From assembly GCF_039534975.1 (NCBI RefSeq), contig NZ_BAAAWH010000001.1:1116001-1180000 (forward strand): 64,000 nt of DNA, written 5' to 3'. The notes below the pieces were generated by a model that saw only the letters and a program-made list of their open reading frames with translations, had not been told where the DNA came from and made no database searches. How positions within the stretch are numbered: position 1 is the stretch's first letter; the number at the start of each line of letters is the position of its first letter. Source of the DNA: Microbacterium terregens. GTDB taxonomy: Bacteria > Actinomycetota > Actinomycetes > Actinomycetales > Microbacteriaceae. Positions 1 to 8,087 of this stretch are shown here, piece after piece. Made by a program: the position numbers and the translations under genes.

Positions 1-1
1 C

Positions 2-529
2 CGCATCTCCGCGGGGGAGCCGGGCGGTCCGCAAGAGGAGCGGCGCCTCTTCTACGTCGGCATCACGCGCGCCCGCAAGCGCCTCTACCTCTCCCTGGCC
101 ATGACCCGCGCGCAGTTCGGCGAGATCTCGGTCGCGATGCCCAGCCGGTTCCTGCAGGAGATCCCCACCGACCTCATCCATTGGCGCCAGTCGCCCGGCG
201 ACGTCAACTCGCGCGGAGGCATGCAGTCACGGGCCTTGAACGCACGACGCTCCGGCGGCCCCAGCAGTTCCGGCACGCGCTATGGCGACGATCTGGTGCC
301 GAAGTCGACCTCGATCGACCGCTTCGCGAACCGCATCCCGGCGAAAGTGCGGGACAACGGCGACCTTCAGCTCGCCTCGGGCGACCGCATCAAGCATGAC
401 GACTTCGGCGAGGGACGGGTGGATGCCGTCACCGGCGAGGGCGCGAAGCGCGTCGCCCACGTGCGCTTCGACACGGCCGGCCCGAAGAAGCTCCTGATCA
501 AGATCGCGCCGATCGAGAAGATCCAGTAA
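2..529 (+). CDS. pcrA: ATP-dependent DNA helicase PcrA/UvrD, C-terminal part (5' end outside window)
   Basis: The reading frame is open from the first bases of the window, so the start is missing. The visible 175 residues begin near helicase motif VI (EERRLFYVGITRARKRLYLS), which in superfamily 1A helicases contacts ATP and couples hydrolysis to DNA unwinding. The end of the protein has the small C-terminal module of Gram-positive PcrA (GDRIKHDDFGEGRV ... APIEKIQ), known in the family to bind RNA polymerase. Role: 3'-5' unwinding in excision repair, and removal of RecA or stalled polymerase. The gene lies upstream of sucCD-perM-purNH as in other actinobacteria, but about 10 kb of accessory genes intervene. 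Family assignment is secure; PcrA rather than another UvrD paralogue is likely from the tail. Confidence 0.93.
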   Translation, partial: RISAGEPGGPQEERRLFYVGITRARKRLYLSLAMTRAQFGEISVAMPSRFLQEIPTDLIHWRQSPGDVNSRGGMQSRALNARRSGGPSSSGTRYGDDLVPKSTSIDRFANRIPAKVRDNGDLQLASGDRIKHDDFGEGRVDAVTGEGAKRVAHVRFDTAGPKKLLIKIAPIEKIQ

Positions 530-615
530 CCGGTCCGCACCACCTCGCGGTGGGCGCGGCGGACTTTCTGCGGCGCACGCGGTCGGCGCTGCCGCGCCAG
601 CGCCGCCGGTGCCGT

Positions 616-621
616 TACGCT
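616..621 (+). promoter_or_regulatory. TAnnnT box, probable -10 of a leaderless SseB-domain gene
   Basis: TACGCT is followed by 6 nt (CCACAC) and then the ATG at 628. There is no Shine-Dalgarno sequence. With usual -10 to start-site spacing, transcription would begin at or next to the start codon. Confidence 0.5.
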
Positions 622-627
622 CCACAC

Positions 628-1605
628 ATGGCTCTGTTCTCAAAGCGGACGAACTCAGACGGCAACGACGGCCCAGGGGCGGAGTCCGGCGACGCGACAG
701 CCACGCAGCCCTCGCGTGATGCGGCCACGGATGCCGCGGCATCCGTCGGCATCTCCGTCTCGTCGTACCGCGGGATGGGCGCGCAGCCCGCGCCCGCAGC
801 CCCTGCCGGGGCGGCTGCCGCGACCGAGTCGGTGCCCGGCATCAAGGACAACGTCGTGCTGCGCGAAGCGCTCGCCGCCCTGTCCGAGTCGCCCTCGGTC
901 GCCGACATCCTCGGCGTCGCCCGGCAGCTGCTGCAGGGACACCTGTTCCTGCGGGTCAAAGGCGACGCCCGCGAGCTTCTCGCGGCGGGCAAGGACCTGC
1001 CGGTCGCGGTGGTCACGCTGAACGGCAAGCAGTTCGTCCTCGCGTACAGCAGCGGAACGGCGCTGCGTGCGAGCATCAAGGCCGACAAAGAGCTGGGCAC
1101 GTCCGCGATGGGCCAGCCGGTGCGTTCGGTCATCCGCTACGTGCTCGCGGGCACGTACGCCGGGATCGTCGTCGATCACGCGTCGGCGCCGGCGCGCGCG
1201 GTGATCCCGCGGGAGCTGCTCGAGAAGCTCGTGGAGCAGGGCGATCCGACGTTCGAGGTCAAGACGCTGCTGTCCGCAGAGCGCACCCCCGCGACGGCGT
1301 CGGAGCTGGCGGACACCCTGACGCGTGCGAAGTTCTGGGTCGCGGTGAACACGTCGCCCGGGGGACAGGTCGGCGTCGCCGAGGCGCGCACCGTCGACGG
1401 CGACCGGTTGCTCGAGCTGTACTCGCATCCCCTCGAGGTGGCCTCGCAGCAACGCGGCGACCGGGCCGCGCCGATGACCGCGCCCCAGCTTGCGGCAGCC
1501 TTGCAGGCCGACCAGGGCCTGGCCGGCGTGATCGTCGACCCGGGCGGTCCGTGGATGCGTCTTTCGCGCGCTGAACTCGCGCCGATCCTGGCGCTGCCCG
1601 CCTGA
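628..1605 (+). CDS. SseB-domain protein
   Basis: Protein of 325 residues starting MALFSKRTN. An upstream in-frame start at 550 exists, but its extra residues look like shadow coding and the -10-like box at 616 favours 628. The first 90 residues are low-complexity and Ala/Ser/Asp rich, probably disordered. The rest contains two regions typical of SseB N-terminal domains (LNGKQFVLAYSSGTAL and an equivalent later segment ending WMRLSRAELAPIL). In enterobacteria SseB is named for enhanced serine sensitivity; the biochemical role of actinobacterial members is not established. The DAAAS stretch near residue 37 is encoded by the 16-bp palindrome found repeatedly in the window. No signal peptide or membrane segment is visible. 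Confidence 0.75.
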   Translation: MALFSKRTNSDGNDGPGAESGDATATQPSRDAATDAAASVGISVSSYRGMGAQPAPAAPAGAAAATESVPGIKDNVVLREALAALSESPSVADILGVARQLLQGHLFLRVKGDARELLAAGKDLPVAVVTLNGKQFVLAYSSGTALRASIKADKELGTSAMGQPVRSVIRYVLAGTYAGIVVDHASAPARAVIPRELLEKLVEQGDPTFEVKTLLSAERTPATASELADTLTRAKFWVAVNTSPGGQVGVAEARTVDGDRLLELYSHPLEVASQQRGDRAAPMTAPQLAAALQADQGLAGVIVDPGGPWMRLSRAELAPILALPA

Positions 1606-1682
1606 TCGGTCTCGACGCACGGAGGGCTTTCCGGGAATCCTCGGACACCTCTTGACGTGCGGCGCGCTCGGCGATACCGTAC

Positions 1683-1698
1683 TCAACAAGTTAGTTGA
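1683..1698. promoter_or_regulatory. Inverted repeat TCAAC-N6-GTTGA, probable ArsR operator
   Basis: The two 5-bp arms are perfect and a third GTTGA half-site lies at 1710-1714. The site is 22 nt before the start of the ArsR-family gene at 1721, the usual place for autoregulation. Assignment to this regulator is inference from position. Confidence 0.55.
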
Positions 1699-1720
1699 TC
1701 AAGAGAACAGTTGAAAACAA

Positions 1721-2068
1721 ATGACGGATGCTGCGCTCGACAGGGCGTTCGCAGCCCTCTCCGACCCGGTGCGCCGCGCGATCGTGGCACGCCTGAGTCG
1801 TGGGCCTGCAACGCTCGGTGAGCTGGCCGAGCCGTTCGCCATCACCCTCCAGGCGGTCTCGAGGCACATCAGCGTCCTCGAGGACGCGGGACTTGTGTGG
1901 CGAACGCGGGAGGCCCAGCGTCGTCCGGTTCATCTCGATGCGGCAGCCCTCGCCCGGCTCACCTCGTGGATCGACCGGTACCGGCTCGACGCCGAAGCCG
2001 CCTACGCGCGCCTCGACGCCGTGCTGGCGGCATCCGGAAGTGACATCACCCACACGAACAAGGAGTAG
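1721..2068 (+). CDS. ArsR-family winged-helix transcriptional regulator
   Basis: Protein of 115 residues with the compact winged helix of the ArsR/SmtB family. It opens with AFAALSDPVRRAIVARLSRG, and the recognition helix lies in LQAVSRHISVLEDAGLV (about residues 43-60). The metal-binding Cys motifs of classical ArsR/CadC are absent: the protein has no cysteine. It therefore belongs to the metal-independent group that usually precedes an SRPBCC/AHSA1 gene, as here (gap 5 nt). It probably represses its own operon 1721-3190 through the inverted repeat at 1683-1698. The start has only a weak ribosome site. The inducing signal is unknown. Confidence 0.85.
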   Translation: MTDAALDRAFAALSDPVRRAIVARLSRGPATLGELAEPFAITLQAVSRHISVLEDAGLVWRTREAQRRPVHLDAAALARLTSWIDRYRLDAEAAYARLDAVLAASGSDITHTNKE

Positions 2069-2073
2069 AGATC

Positions 2074-2550
2074 ATGAGCAATCCCGTCGTCATCGATGCG
2101 ACTCCCGGTCAGTCGTACGCCGACATCACGCGCGAGTTCGAGGCCCCGGCGGTCGCCGTCTTCCGCGCCCACGCCGACCCCGAGTTCTTCAAGAGCTGGA
2201 TCGGTCCGCGCGGCTATGAGACCCGCATCACGGATTGGGACTTCCGCACCGGCGGCGGCTACCGGTTCGAGCAGGGCGGTGAGGAAGGCACGTTCGGATT
2301 CCGCGGCGTGTTCCACACCGTGCGCGAGAACGAACTGATCATCCAGACCTTCGAGTACGAGGGCGCACCCGACGAGATCAGCGTCGACGTGATCCGGTTC
2401 GAAGAGCTGCCGGGCGGACGCTCGCGCATCGTCGACCACAGTGTCTTCGCGAGCGTCGATGCCCTCGAGACCATGATGCAGCAAGGCATGGAGGTGGGCA
2501 TGCGCGAGGGCTACGAGCAGCTCGACGAATTGCTCGCAGCGGGCCGGTGA
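2074..2550 (+). CDS. SRPBCC (AHSA1-like) family protein
   Basis: Protein of 158 residues with the START/Bet v1-like fold signature of the AHSA1 group: an N-terminal FEAPAVAVFRAHADPEFFKSW segment, then WDFRTGGGYRF, and a C-terminal helix with MEVGMREGYEQLDELL. Members form a deep hydrophobic cavity and often bind small hydrophobic ligands, but most bacterial members have no defined function. AAGGAG lies 9-14 nt before the ATG. The gene is second in an operon behind its ArsR-type regulator and overlaps the next gene by a GTGA junction, so the three are probably co-expressed and co-induced. Confidence 0.85.
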   Translation: MSNPVVIDATPGQSYADITREFEAPAVAVFRAHADPEFFKSWIGPRGYETRITDWDFRTGGGYRFEQGGEEGTFGFRGVFHTVRENELIIQTFEYEGAPDEISVDVIRFEELPGGRSRIVDHSVFASVDALETMMQQGMEVGMREGYEQLDELLAAGR

Positions 2551-3190
2551 GCGGGCGGGGCGCGCGTCAGCGCGCCGGGGGAGTGGGACGGAACCCCGCC
2601 AAGGTGGTCACGTCGGCGACGATGTCCCTCGACGGTTTCGTCGCCTACGACGACAACGATCCCGGCGCACTCTTCGACTGGTACGAAGCCGGCGACGTCG
2701 AGACGGTCAACGCCGGAAGCCTGCCCCCGTTCCACCTCACACGGGAGAGCGCGGACTACTGGAGAGAGTGGACGTCCCAGCTGGGCTGCCTCGTCGTGGC
2801 CGCACGCTCTTCGACATCACCGACGGCTGGGGTGGGCAGCATCCGCTCGGCGTGCCCTTCGTCGTCCTCACACACGATCCGCCGACCGACTGGACCCATG
2901 CTCATACCGGCAACGCCCACTTCGTGACCGACGGCATCGAGGCGGCGATCCGCCGGGCCGGAGAGATCGCGGGCGAGGGCACGGTCGGCGTCGCTGCCGG
3001 CACGATCGCCGGACACGCTCTGGCGGCGGGCCTGGTCGACGAGGTCGCGATCGACCTCGTGCCGATCGTGATGGGCTCGGGACACCGGTACTTCGCGGAC
3101 GTCGACCCGGCCGCGGTCAGGCTCGGCGATCCGACCGTGATCATCCCGACACCTCGGGTCACGCATCTGCGCTTTCCCGTTCTCCGGTGA
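2547..3190 (+). pseudogene. Dihydrofolate-reductase-family (RibD C-terminal domain) protein, frameshifted
   Basis: The 5' part (GTG at 2547, overlapping the preceding stop as GTGA) reads VTSATMSLDGFVAYDDNDPG and stays in frame to about QLGCLVV. The family sequence then continues in the +2 frame from GRTLFDITDGWGG to the stop at 3190. Restoring one G in the GTGG run at 2796-2799 would join both halves into one protein of about 214 residues of normal length. The second half carries the NADPH-site-like segment VGVAAGTIAGHALAAGLVDE and the typical LVPIVMGSG. Members reduce pterin, riboflavin-precursor or unknown substrates with NADPH. Either a real one-base deletion or a sequence error explains the break; the second homopolymer frameshift 0.8 kb downstream makes error plausible. 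Confidence 0.8.
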
Positions 3191-3381
3191 TCCTCCGCGC
3201 CGGCGGCGGTCTCGACCGCGGTCAAACCGGCGGGAGATTTCGGGGTCGCCGGTGGGCCGGAGGCCTCGTGGCCCTGTTCTGCCCCGAGTTTCGACGCACA
3301 CCGGCAGTGAGGCCCGCCGGCGGAGAAGACCGGGCGCCGGACCGAGGGACTCCAGGCGTCGCGCGGAGGCAGAGGGGCCCA

Positions 3382-3387
3382 TAGGGT
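3382..3387 (+). promoter_or_regulatory. TAnnnT box before the LigD-type gene
   Basis: TAGGGT, then 6 nt (CGGGGT), then ATG at 3394. No ribosome-binding site is present, so this fits a leaderless start. The preceding 3191-3381 gap holds no other recognisable element. Confidence 0.5.
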
Positions 3388-3393
3388 CGGGGT

Positions 3394-4418
3394 ATGGCCA
3401 CGGAGAGAACAGTTCTGACGGTGCCGGGACCGGACGGCGATCGCGAGGTGGGGCTCTCGAGCCCGAACCGGGTGCTCTGGCCGCAGCTGGGCATCACCAA
3501 GCACGAACTCGCCGAGTACGTGATCGCCGTGGCGGGACCCTTCCTGTCCGCGAACGGCGACCGGCCGGTCTCGCTGGAGCGCTACCCGGAGTCGATCGAT
3601 GGCGAGTCCTTCTTCTCGAAGAATCCCCGAAGGGCGCCCCGGATTTCGTGACGTCGGTCATGGTGACCTACAACAGCGGGCGGCGGCATCCGCAGCTCGT
3701 GCTCACCGAGGCCGCCGCGATCGTGTGGGCCGTCCAGATGAACACCATCGTGTTCCACCCCTGGGCATCGCTGGCCGGCGATACCGACGATCCGGTCGAA
3801 CTGCGCATCGATCTGGACCCGCAGCCCGGGACGGATTTCTCGGATGCCGTGCCGGCCGCGCACGCGCTGCGCGAAGTCCTGCGTGAGGCCGGGTTGGACG
3901 CGTGGGTGAAGACCAGCGGCAACCGCGGCATCCACGTGTTCTGCCCGATCGAGCCGACGCACGAGTTCCTCGACGTGCGCCACGCGGTGATCGCCGCGGC
4001 CCGCGAACTCGAGCGTCGCATGCCCGAGAAGGTCACCACGAGCTGGTGGAAGGAGGAGCGCGGAGAGCGGATCTTCGTCGACTTCAACCAGGCCAACCGA
4101 GACCGCACGATGGCCGGGGCCTACAGCCCGCGCGCGCTGCCCACCGCCACCGTGGCGACGCCGGTGACGTGGGACGAACTGGACGAGGTGGACCCCGCCG
4201 CTTTCACGATCCGCAGCGTGCCGGAGCGGCTGGCGACGGTCGGCGACCCGTGGGCCGGACTGCTGGAACGACCGGGCCGCATCGACACGCTCCTGGAGTG
4301 GTGGCAGCGCGACCTGGACTCGGGCCTGGGCGAACTGGCGTTCCCGCCGGACTTTCCGAAGATGCCCGGCGAGCCCCCGCGCGTGCAGCCGAGCCGGGCG
4401 AAGAAGCCGGACGCCTGA
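3394..4418 (+). pseudogene. LigD-type polymerase/primase-domain protein, frameshifted
   Basis: Residues from MATERTVLTVPG to GESFFSKNP read in frame 1 and would stop at 3651. The family sequence continues in another frame from PKGAPDFVTSVMVTYNSGRR to the stop at 4418. Adding one C to the CCCC run at 3625-3628 restores a single protein of about 341 residues. It has the archaeo-eukaryotic primase features of LigD polymerase domains: LRIDLDPQPGTDF with metal-binding aspartates, TSGNRGIHVFCPI, and FVDFNQANRDRTMAGAYSPR. Such proteins fill gaps with nucleotides in Ku/LigD end joining. No Ku gene is seen here, but an ATP-dependent ligase lies at 5681-6727. It may be a true pseudogene or a sequencing artefact. 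Confidence 0.82.
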
Positions 4419-4450
4419 CCACACGGCGGTGTGACGGAATCGGCGCAGTG

Positions 4451-4510
4451 CGCCGGATTCGGATGCCGCGGCCGGGTGAGGCCGAATCCCATCCGAGCGT
4501 CCGAATCCGG
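4451..4510. repeat. Palindromic repeat of the GGATTCGG/CCGAATCC family between convergent genes
   Basis: CCGGATTCGG at 4453-4462 can pair with CCGAATCCGG at about 4501-4510, or with the inner CCGAATCC at 4482-4489. It lies between the convergent LigD-type and lipoprotein genes and could serve as a two-way terminator. The same word forms the hairpins on both sides of the gene at 29591-30427. Confidence 0.5.
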
Positions 4511-4521
4511 TGCCGCCTGGG

Positions 4522-5505
4522 TCAGCGAGCGTCGACCTCGAGGACGCGGTCCGTCGTGGTGGTGGCCCAGATCACCCCGTCGTCCCACACCAGCTCGAAG
4601 AGCTGGTCGGTTCCCAGGTCGATGTGGTCGACGACCTCGTTCGTCTCGGGGTCGATCTTCGCGATGCCGTTCTCGTCCGAGGCCCACACGTAGCCATCGC
4701 CGACCGTGATGCCGACTCCGGTGCCGACGCCGCGGATCTCGACCACGTCGGCGGTATCCGGGTCGATGCGCATGACGCTGTTCGCGTCCTCGTTGGTGAC
4801 CCAGACGTCCTCGCCGGTGGCCGCGAACGTGTGCGTCCCTCCGGCGGTCGGGAGCACGCTGGAGGTGCCGGCGGTCAGGTCCATACGCACGACGACCCCG
4901 TGCCTGCAGGCCAGCCACGCGTACCCGAAGGCGATGAGCAGGTCCTTCGAGTCGGTGCACAACGCCGGGTCGATCGTGGCTGCCTGCTCCACCGCTCCGG
5001 TCGTGGCGTGCACCTTCGTCAGTCGGCCGTCCTGGCTGTACAGCCACGCGAAACCCTCGCCGAGGGCGAGGGCGCCCTCGCCCGGGGCTCGCAGCAGCTC
5101 CTCGCCCGAGACGGGGTCGATCCTCGCCACCCCGTCGCAGCATCCCACCCAGAGTCCCTCGCTGTCTGCCTCCACCGTCGATCCGCCCGGGATCGTCGCC
5201 GTCACCTCGCCGGTGGCCTTCTCGACACGGACGACGGCATCCACGGGGGGACCGACCTGGACCCACAGATGATCGTCGGTCGCCGACATCTCCCACCCCG
5301 AGCCGCCGACGTCGAAGACCTCGAGGATCGCGGACGGCGACGATTCCGGGCTCGGCTCGGCGCGCTCCGGCGGTGCACCGAAGCAGGCCGTGCTGGTGAA
5401 CGCCGAAAGGACGGCCAGCGGTGCGAGGACCGTGCGGCGCCAGAACGCCCGTGCAGACGGCTCGCTGTCGGGGCGGCGACGGGCGCTCCTGCCTGCGGTC
5501 AGCAT
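4522..5505 (-). CDS. Secreted lipoprotein with a Vgb/NHL-like beta-propeller
   Basis: Protein of 327 residues. AGGAGG lies at good spacing before the ATG. The N-terminus has a long basic region with an RR pair, a hydrophobic stretch (VLAPLAVLSAF) and a lipobox TSTAC, so Cys41 would be lipidated and the rest exposed outside the membrane. The remainder has regularly spaced units such as VVRVEKATGEVTATIPGG, GVARIDPVSGEEL, SVMRIDPDTADVVEI and GIAKIDPETNEVVDHIDL, the pattern of six or seven propeller blades as in virginiamycin-B-lyase-like repeat proteins. Catalytic residues of Vgb cannot be confirmed, so a binding or scaffold role is as likely as an enzyme. The 175-nt upstream gap holds one small hairpin (GCCAGC/GCTGGC, 5564-5580). 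Confidence 0.75.
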   Translation of the reverse strand: MLTAGRSARRRPDSEPSARAFWRRTVLAPLAVLSAFTSTACFGAPPERAEPSPESSPSAILEVFDVGGSGWEMSATDDHLWVQVGPPVDAVVRVEKATGEVTATIPGGSTVEADSEGLWVGCCDGVARIDPVSGEELLRAPGEGALALGEGFAWLYSQDGRLTKVHATTGAVEQAATIDPALCTDSKDLLIAFGYAWLACRHGVVVRMDLTAGTSSVLPTAGGTHTFAATGEDVWVTNEDANSVMRIDPDTADVVEIRGVGTGVGITVGDGYVWASDENGIAKIDPETNEVVDHIDLGTDQLFELVWDDGVIWATTTTDRVLEVDAR

Positions 5506-5680
5506 CGGCGCTCACCTCCTGACACGCGACGGGCTGCGGTGTCCGCACCGCCGGAGGTCAGGTGCCAGCGCGGTGCTGGCGCCCACGGTACGTCGAGGGA
5601 TGCCGCATCACAACCCGCTGACGATGACCCGCCCTCGAATCGTGACGTTCACCCGCGGGCGGACCAGGGACGTGCCCCGG

Positions 5681-6727
5681 TCACTCCAGGACGGCACCCA
5701 CGTCGTACGCCGACACCGACTCCAGCTGCTCGAACGTGCACGAGCGCGGGTCGCGGTCCGGACGCCACCGGTCGAACTGGACGGTGTGCCGGAAGCGCCA
5801 GCCCTCGAGCTGGTCGTAACGCACCTCGAGCACCCGCTCCGGACGCAGTCGAACGAACGACGAATCCCGCCCCGCCGCCGAGAAGCGCGATTTCTCGCCC
5901 TCACCGGTGAGAGCCTCGCCCGCGGCATCCGTCTCCACGAGAGGGGCGAGCTCGTCGATCAACTCGAGTCGTCGTGCATTGCTCCACGCAGAGACCGCGC
6001 CGACGTTGTGCAACTGGCCCTCATCCGTGTACAGGCCGACCAGCAGCGATCCGACGCCCTCGCCGGACTTGTGGATGCGGTACCCCAGCGCCACGACGTC
6101 CGCCATACGGGCGTGCTTGATCTTGAACATCGTGCGCTTGTTCGGCGCGTACGGCTGGGCGAGCGGCTTCGCGACCACGCCGTCGAGCCCGGCGCCCTCG
6201 AACTGGCTGAGCCAGCGACGGGCGGTCGCGGCATCCGTCGTCGTTCGCGTCACGTGGATCGGGTGCGGCAGCCCCGCGAGCAGCTCGACCAGCTCGGCGC
6301 GGCGGGTCGCGAACGGCGCCGACTGCAGGTCGCGGTCGCCGCGCGCCAGCAGATCGAACGCGATGAACATCGCCGGGCTGGTCTCGGCGAGCATCTTCAC
6401 GCGGGAGGCCGCGGGGTGGATGCGCTGGGTCAGCGATTCCCAGTCCAGCCGCTGGGCGCCGGGCTCGCCCTTGGGCACGACGACTTCGCCGTCGATCAGG
6501 CAGGGCTCGGGCAGCAGGCGTGCGAACGCCTCGACCAGCTCGGGAAAGTACCGGGTCAGCGGCTTCGCGCCGCGGGAGCCGATCTCGACGGTCTCGCCGT
6601 CCCACGAGACCAGCCCGCGGAAGCCGTCCCACTTCGGCTCGTAGCTCAGGCCGCCCGGGACCGCGTCCTGATCCGGAACGTCCGGGACGGATTTGGCGAG
6701 CATCGGCGCGGGAATCTCGTACGGCAT
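5681..6727 (-). CDS. ligC: ATP-dependent DNA ligase, LigC type
   Basis: Protein of 348 residues, the length of actinobacterial LigC. The nucleotidyl-transfer motif I is EPKWDGFR with the AMP-accepting lysine at residue 32. Later motifs visible are DGEVVVPKG (motif III region), GLDGVVAKPLAQPYAPNKR (IV) and MFKIKHAR (V), followed by an OB-fold domain ending VQFDRWRPDRDPRSCTFEQL. It seals 5'-phosphate/3'-OH nicks using ATP. LigC enzymes act in base-excision gap repair or as backup in end joining, and the LigD-type polymerase gene 1.3 kb away supports a shared repair role. CAGGAT-N6-ATG before the start resembles the leaderless promoters elsewhere in the window but is a weaker match. The gene symbol is by family resemblance. 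Confidence 0.88.
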   Translation of the reverse strand: MPYEIPAPMLAKSVPDVPDQDAVPGGLSYEPKWDGFRGLVSWDGETVEIGSRGAKPLTRYFPELVEAFARLLPEPCLIDGEVVVPKGEPGAQRLDWESLTQRIHPAASRVKMLAETSPAMFIAFDLLARGDRDLQSAPFATRRAELVELLAGLPHPIHVTRTTTDAATARRWLSQFEGAGLDGVVAKPLAQPYAPNKRTMFKIKHARMADVVALGYRIHKSGEGVGSLLVGLYTDEGQLHNVGAVSAWSNARRLELIDELAPLVETDAAGEALTGEGEKSRFSAAGRDSSFVRLRPERVLEVRYDQLEGWRFRHTVQFDRWRPDRDPRSCTFEQLESVSAYDVGAVLE

Positions 6728-6797
6728 GGGTCCATCCTGGCCTCCGGGCCGGACGCGGTCGAGAAGCTCCGTCCACGCCTGCGGGGATCGGCGCGGT

Positions 6798-7952
6798 CTA
6801 CGCCTCGATCGGATGCTTCGGTCGCGCCCAGCGCGCGGGAAGGTCGGGGCCGTCCCAGACCTGGATCACGCCCCACACCGCCGCGGCGATCGGTACGGCC
6901 AGGACCGCGCCCACGATCCCGCCGAGCACCGTGCCCACCGTCAACGCGACCAGGATGACGAACGCGTGCAGCTTCATCGACCGGCCCATCAGCACCGGCT
7001 GCAGGAAGTTGCCTTCGAGTTGGTTGACGAGCACCACGACGCCGAGGACGAACAGGGCATTGACCCAGCCGTTCGCCACGAGCGCCACGAGCGCGGCGAG
7101 GATGCCGGCCACGGTCGCGCCGACGATCGGGATGAACGCGAGGAGGAAGACCAGGACCGCGAGCGGGATGGCCAGCGGCACCTGCAGGATGAGAAGGCCG
7201 ATCAGGATGCCGATGGCATCCACGGCGGCGACCGTCGCGGTTCCGCGCACGTAGGAGCCCAGGACGCCGACGGTCTTGTCGCCGATCCGGCGCGCACGCA
7301 GGTAGCTCTCACCGCGGAACGGACGCAGCAGGAATTCCCACATCTGCGGGCCGTCCTTGAGGAAGAAGAACAGGATCGTCACCAGCAGGACGAGTCCGGT
7401 CACGAAGTTCGCCACCGCCCCGACACCGGCCAGCGCACCCGAGCCGAATTGCGCACTGGTGAGGAAATCGGTGACCGACTCCACCCAGCCGTCGAACTCG
7501 GTCGCGGCGGAGTCGAAGAACGGCAGCGCCTGCGCCCAGGCGATCACGGACTGGATCCCCTCCTCGGCCTGCGCGTACAGCTCATCCCACTGGTCGCGCA
7601 CCGCCCAGACGATGAGCCACCCGATGCCGGTGAGCAGGACCACGATCGTCAGCAGCGTGAGCAGGGTGGCCAGAACGGACGGGATGCCGCGCTGTCGCAT
7701 CCAGCGCATCACGGGGTTGAACGCGCAGGCCAGGATGAGCGCGATCACCAGCGGGATCGTCACCAGCGTCAGCTGACCGATCACGAGAACGATGCCGGCG
7801 GCAACCGCGACCACGACGATGATCTGGATCGCGCGAATGCCGAGCTTGCCGAACCCGTCGGCCCACAGACTCCACGGCGCTCTGGTCGCCCTGAGTTCGA
7901 CATCCCGCGAGTCGAAGCGGATCGTCTGCGGCTCGTTCCGGAACAGTCCCAT
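6798..7952 (-). CDS. AI-2E family transporter (YdiK/TqsA-type membrane protein)
   Basis: Protein of 384 residues with about eight hydrophobic segments (for example IIVVVAVAAGIVLVIG, LATLLTLLTIVVLLTG, FVTGLVLLVTILFFFL and ALFVLGVVVLVNQLE). It also has the family-typical motifs FFLKDGPQMW and a late segment LEGNFLQPVLMGRSMKLH, where an N-x3-Q-P pattern is strongly conserved. Members are integral membrane proteins; a few export AI-2 or act in Na+/Li+/H+ antiport, so substrate is unknown here. The start follows TAGCCT plus 6 nt with no ribosome-binding site. It lies downstream of the TetR gene on the same strand, 135 nt apart, but its own promoter-like box suggests separate transcription. Confidence 0.88.
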   Translation of the reverse strand: MGLFRNEPQTIRFDSRDVELRATRAPWSLWADGFGKLGIRAIQIIVVVAVAAGIVLVIGQLTLVTIPLVIALILACAFNPVMRWMRQRGIPSVLATLLTLLTIVVLLTGIGWLIVWAVRDQWDELYAQAEEGIQSVIAWAQALPFFDSAATEFDGWVESVTDFLTSAQFGSGALAGVGAVANFVTGLVLLVTILFFFLKDGPQMWEFLLRPFRGESYLRARRIGDKTVGVLGSYVRGTATVAAVDAIGILIGLLILQVPLAIPLAVLVFLLAFIPIVGATVAGILAALVALVANGWVNALFVLGVVVLVNQLEGNFLQPVLMGRSMKLHAFVILVALTVGTVLGGIVGAVLAVPIAAAVWGVIQVWDGPDLPARWARPKHPIEA

Positions 7953-7958
7953 GGTCCG

Positions 7959-7964
7959 AGGCTA
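7959..7964 (-). promoter_or_regulatory. TAnnnT box before the AI-2E gene
   Basis: On the minus strand TAGCCT, then CGGACC (6 nt), then ATG ending at 7952. No Shine-Dalgarno sequence is present. Confidence 0.5.
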
Positions 7965-8087
7965 ATCCCGGTGCCGGATGCGCCGGGACCCTTGCGCCGG
8001 CGCGCGGGGTGTGCGAGCGGCCGCGGTCAGGCCAAGGCCCCACGTGCGCTTCGCGGACAAGGGGGACCGGCGCCCGGACCGACGTCC

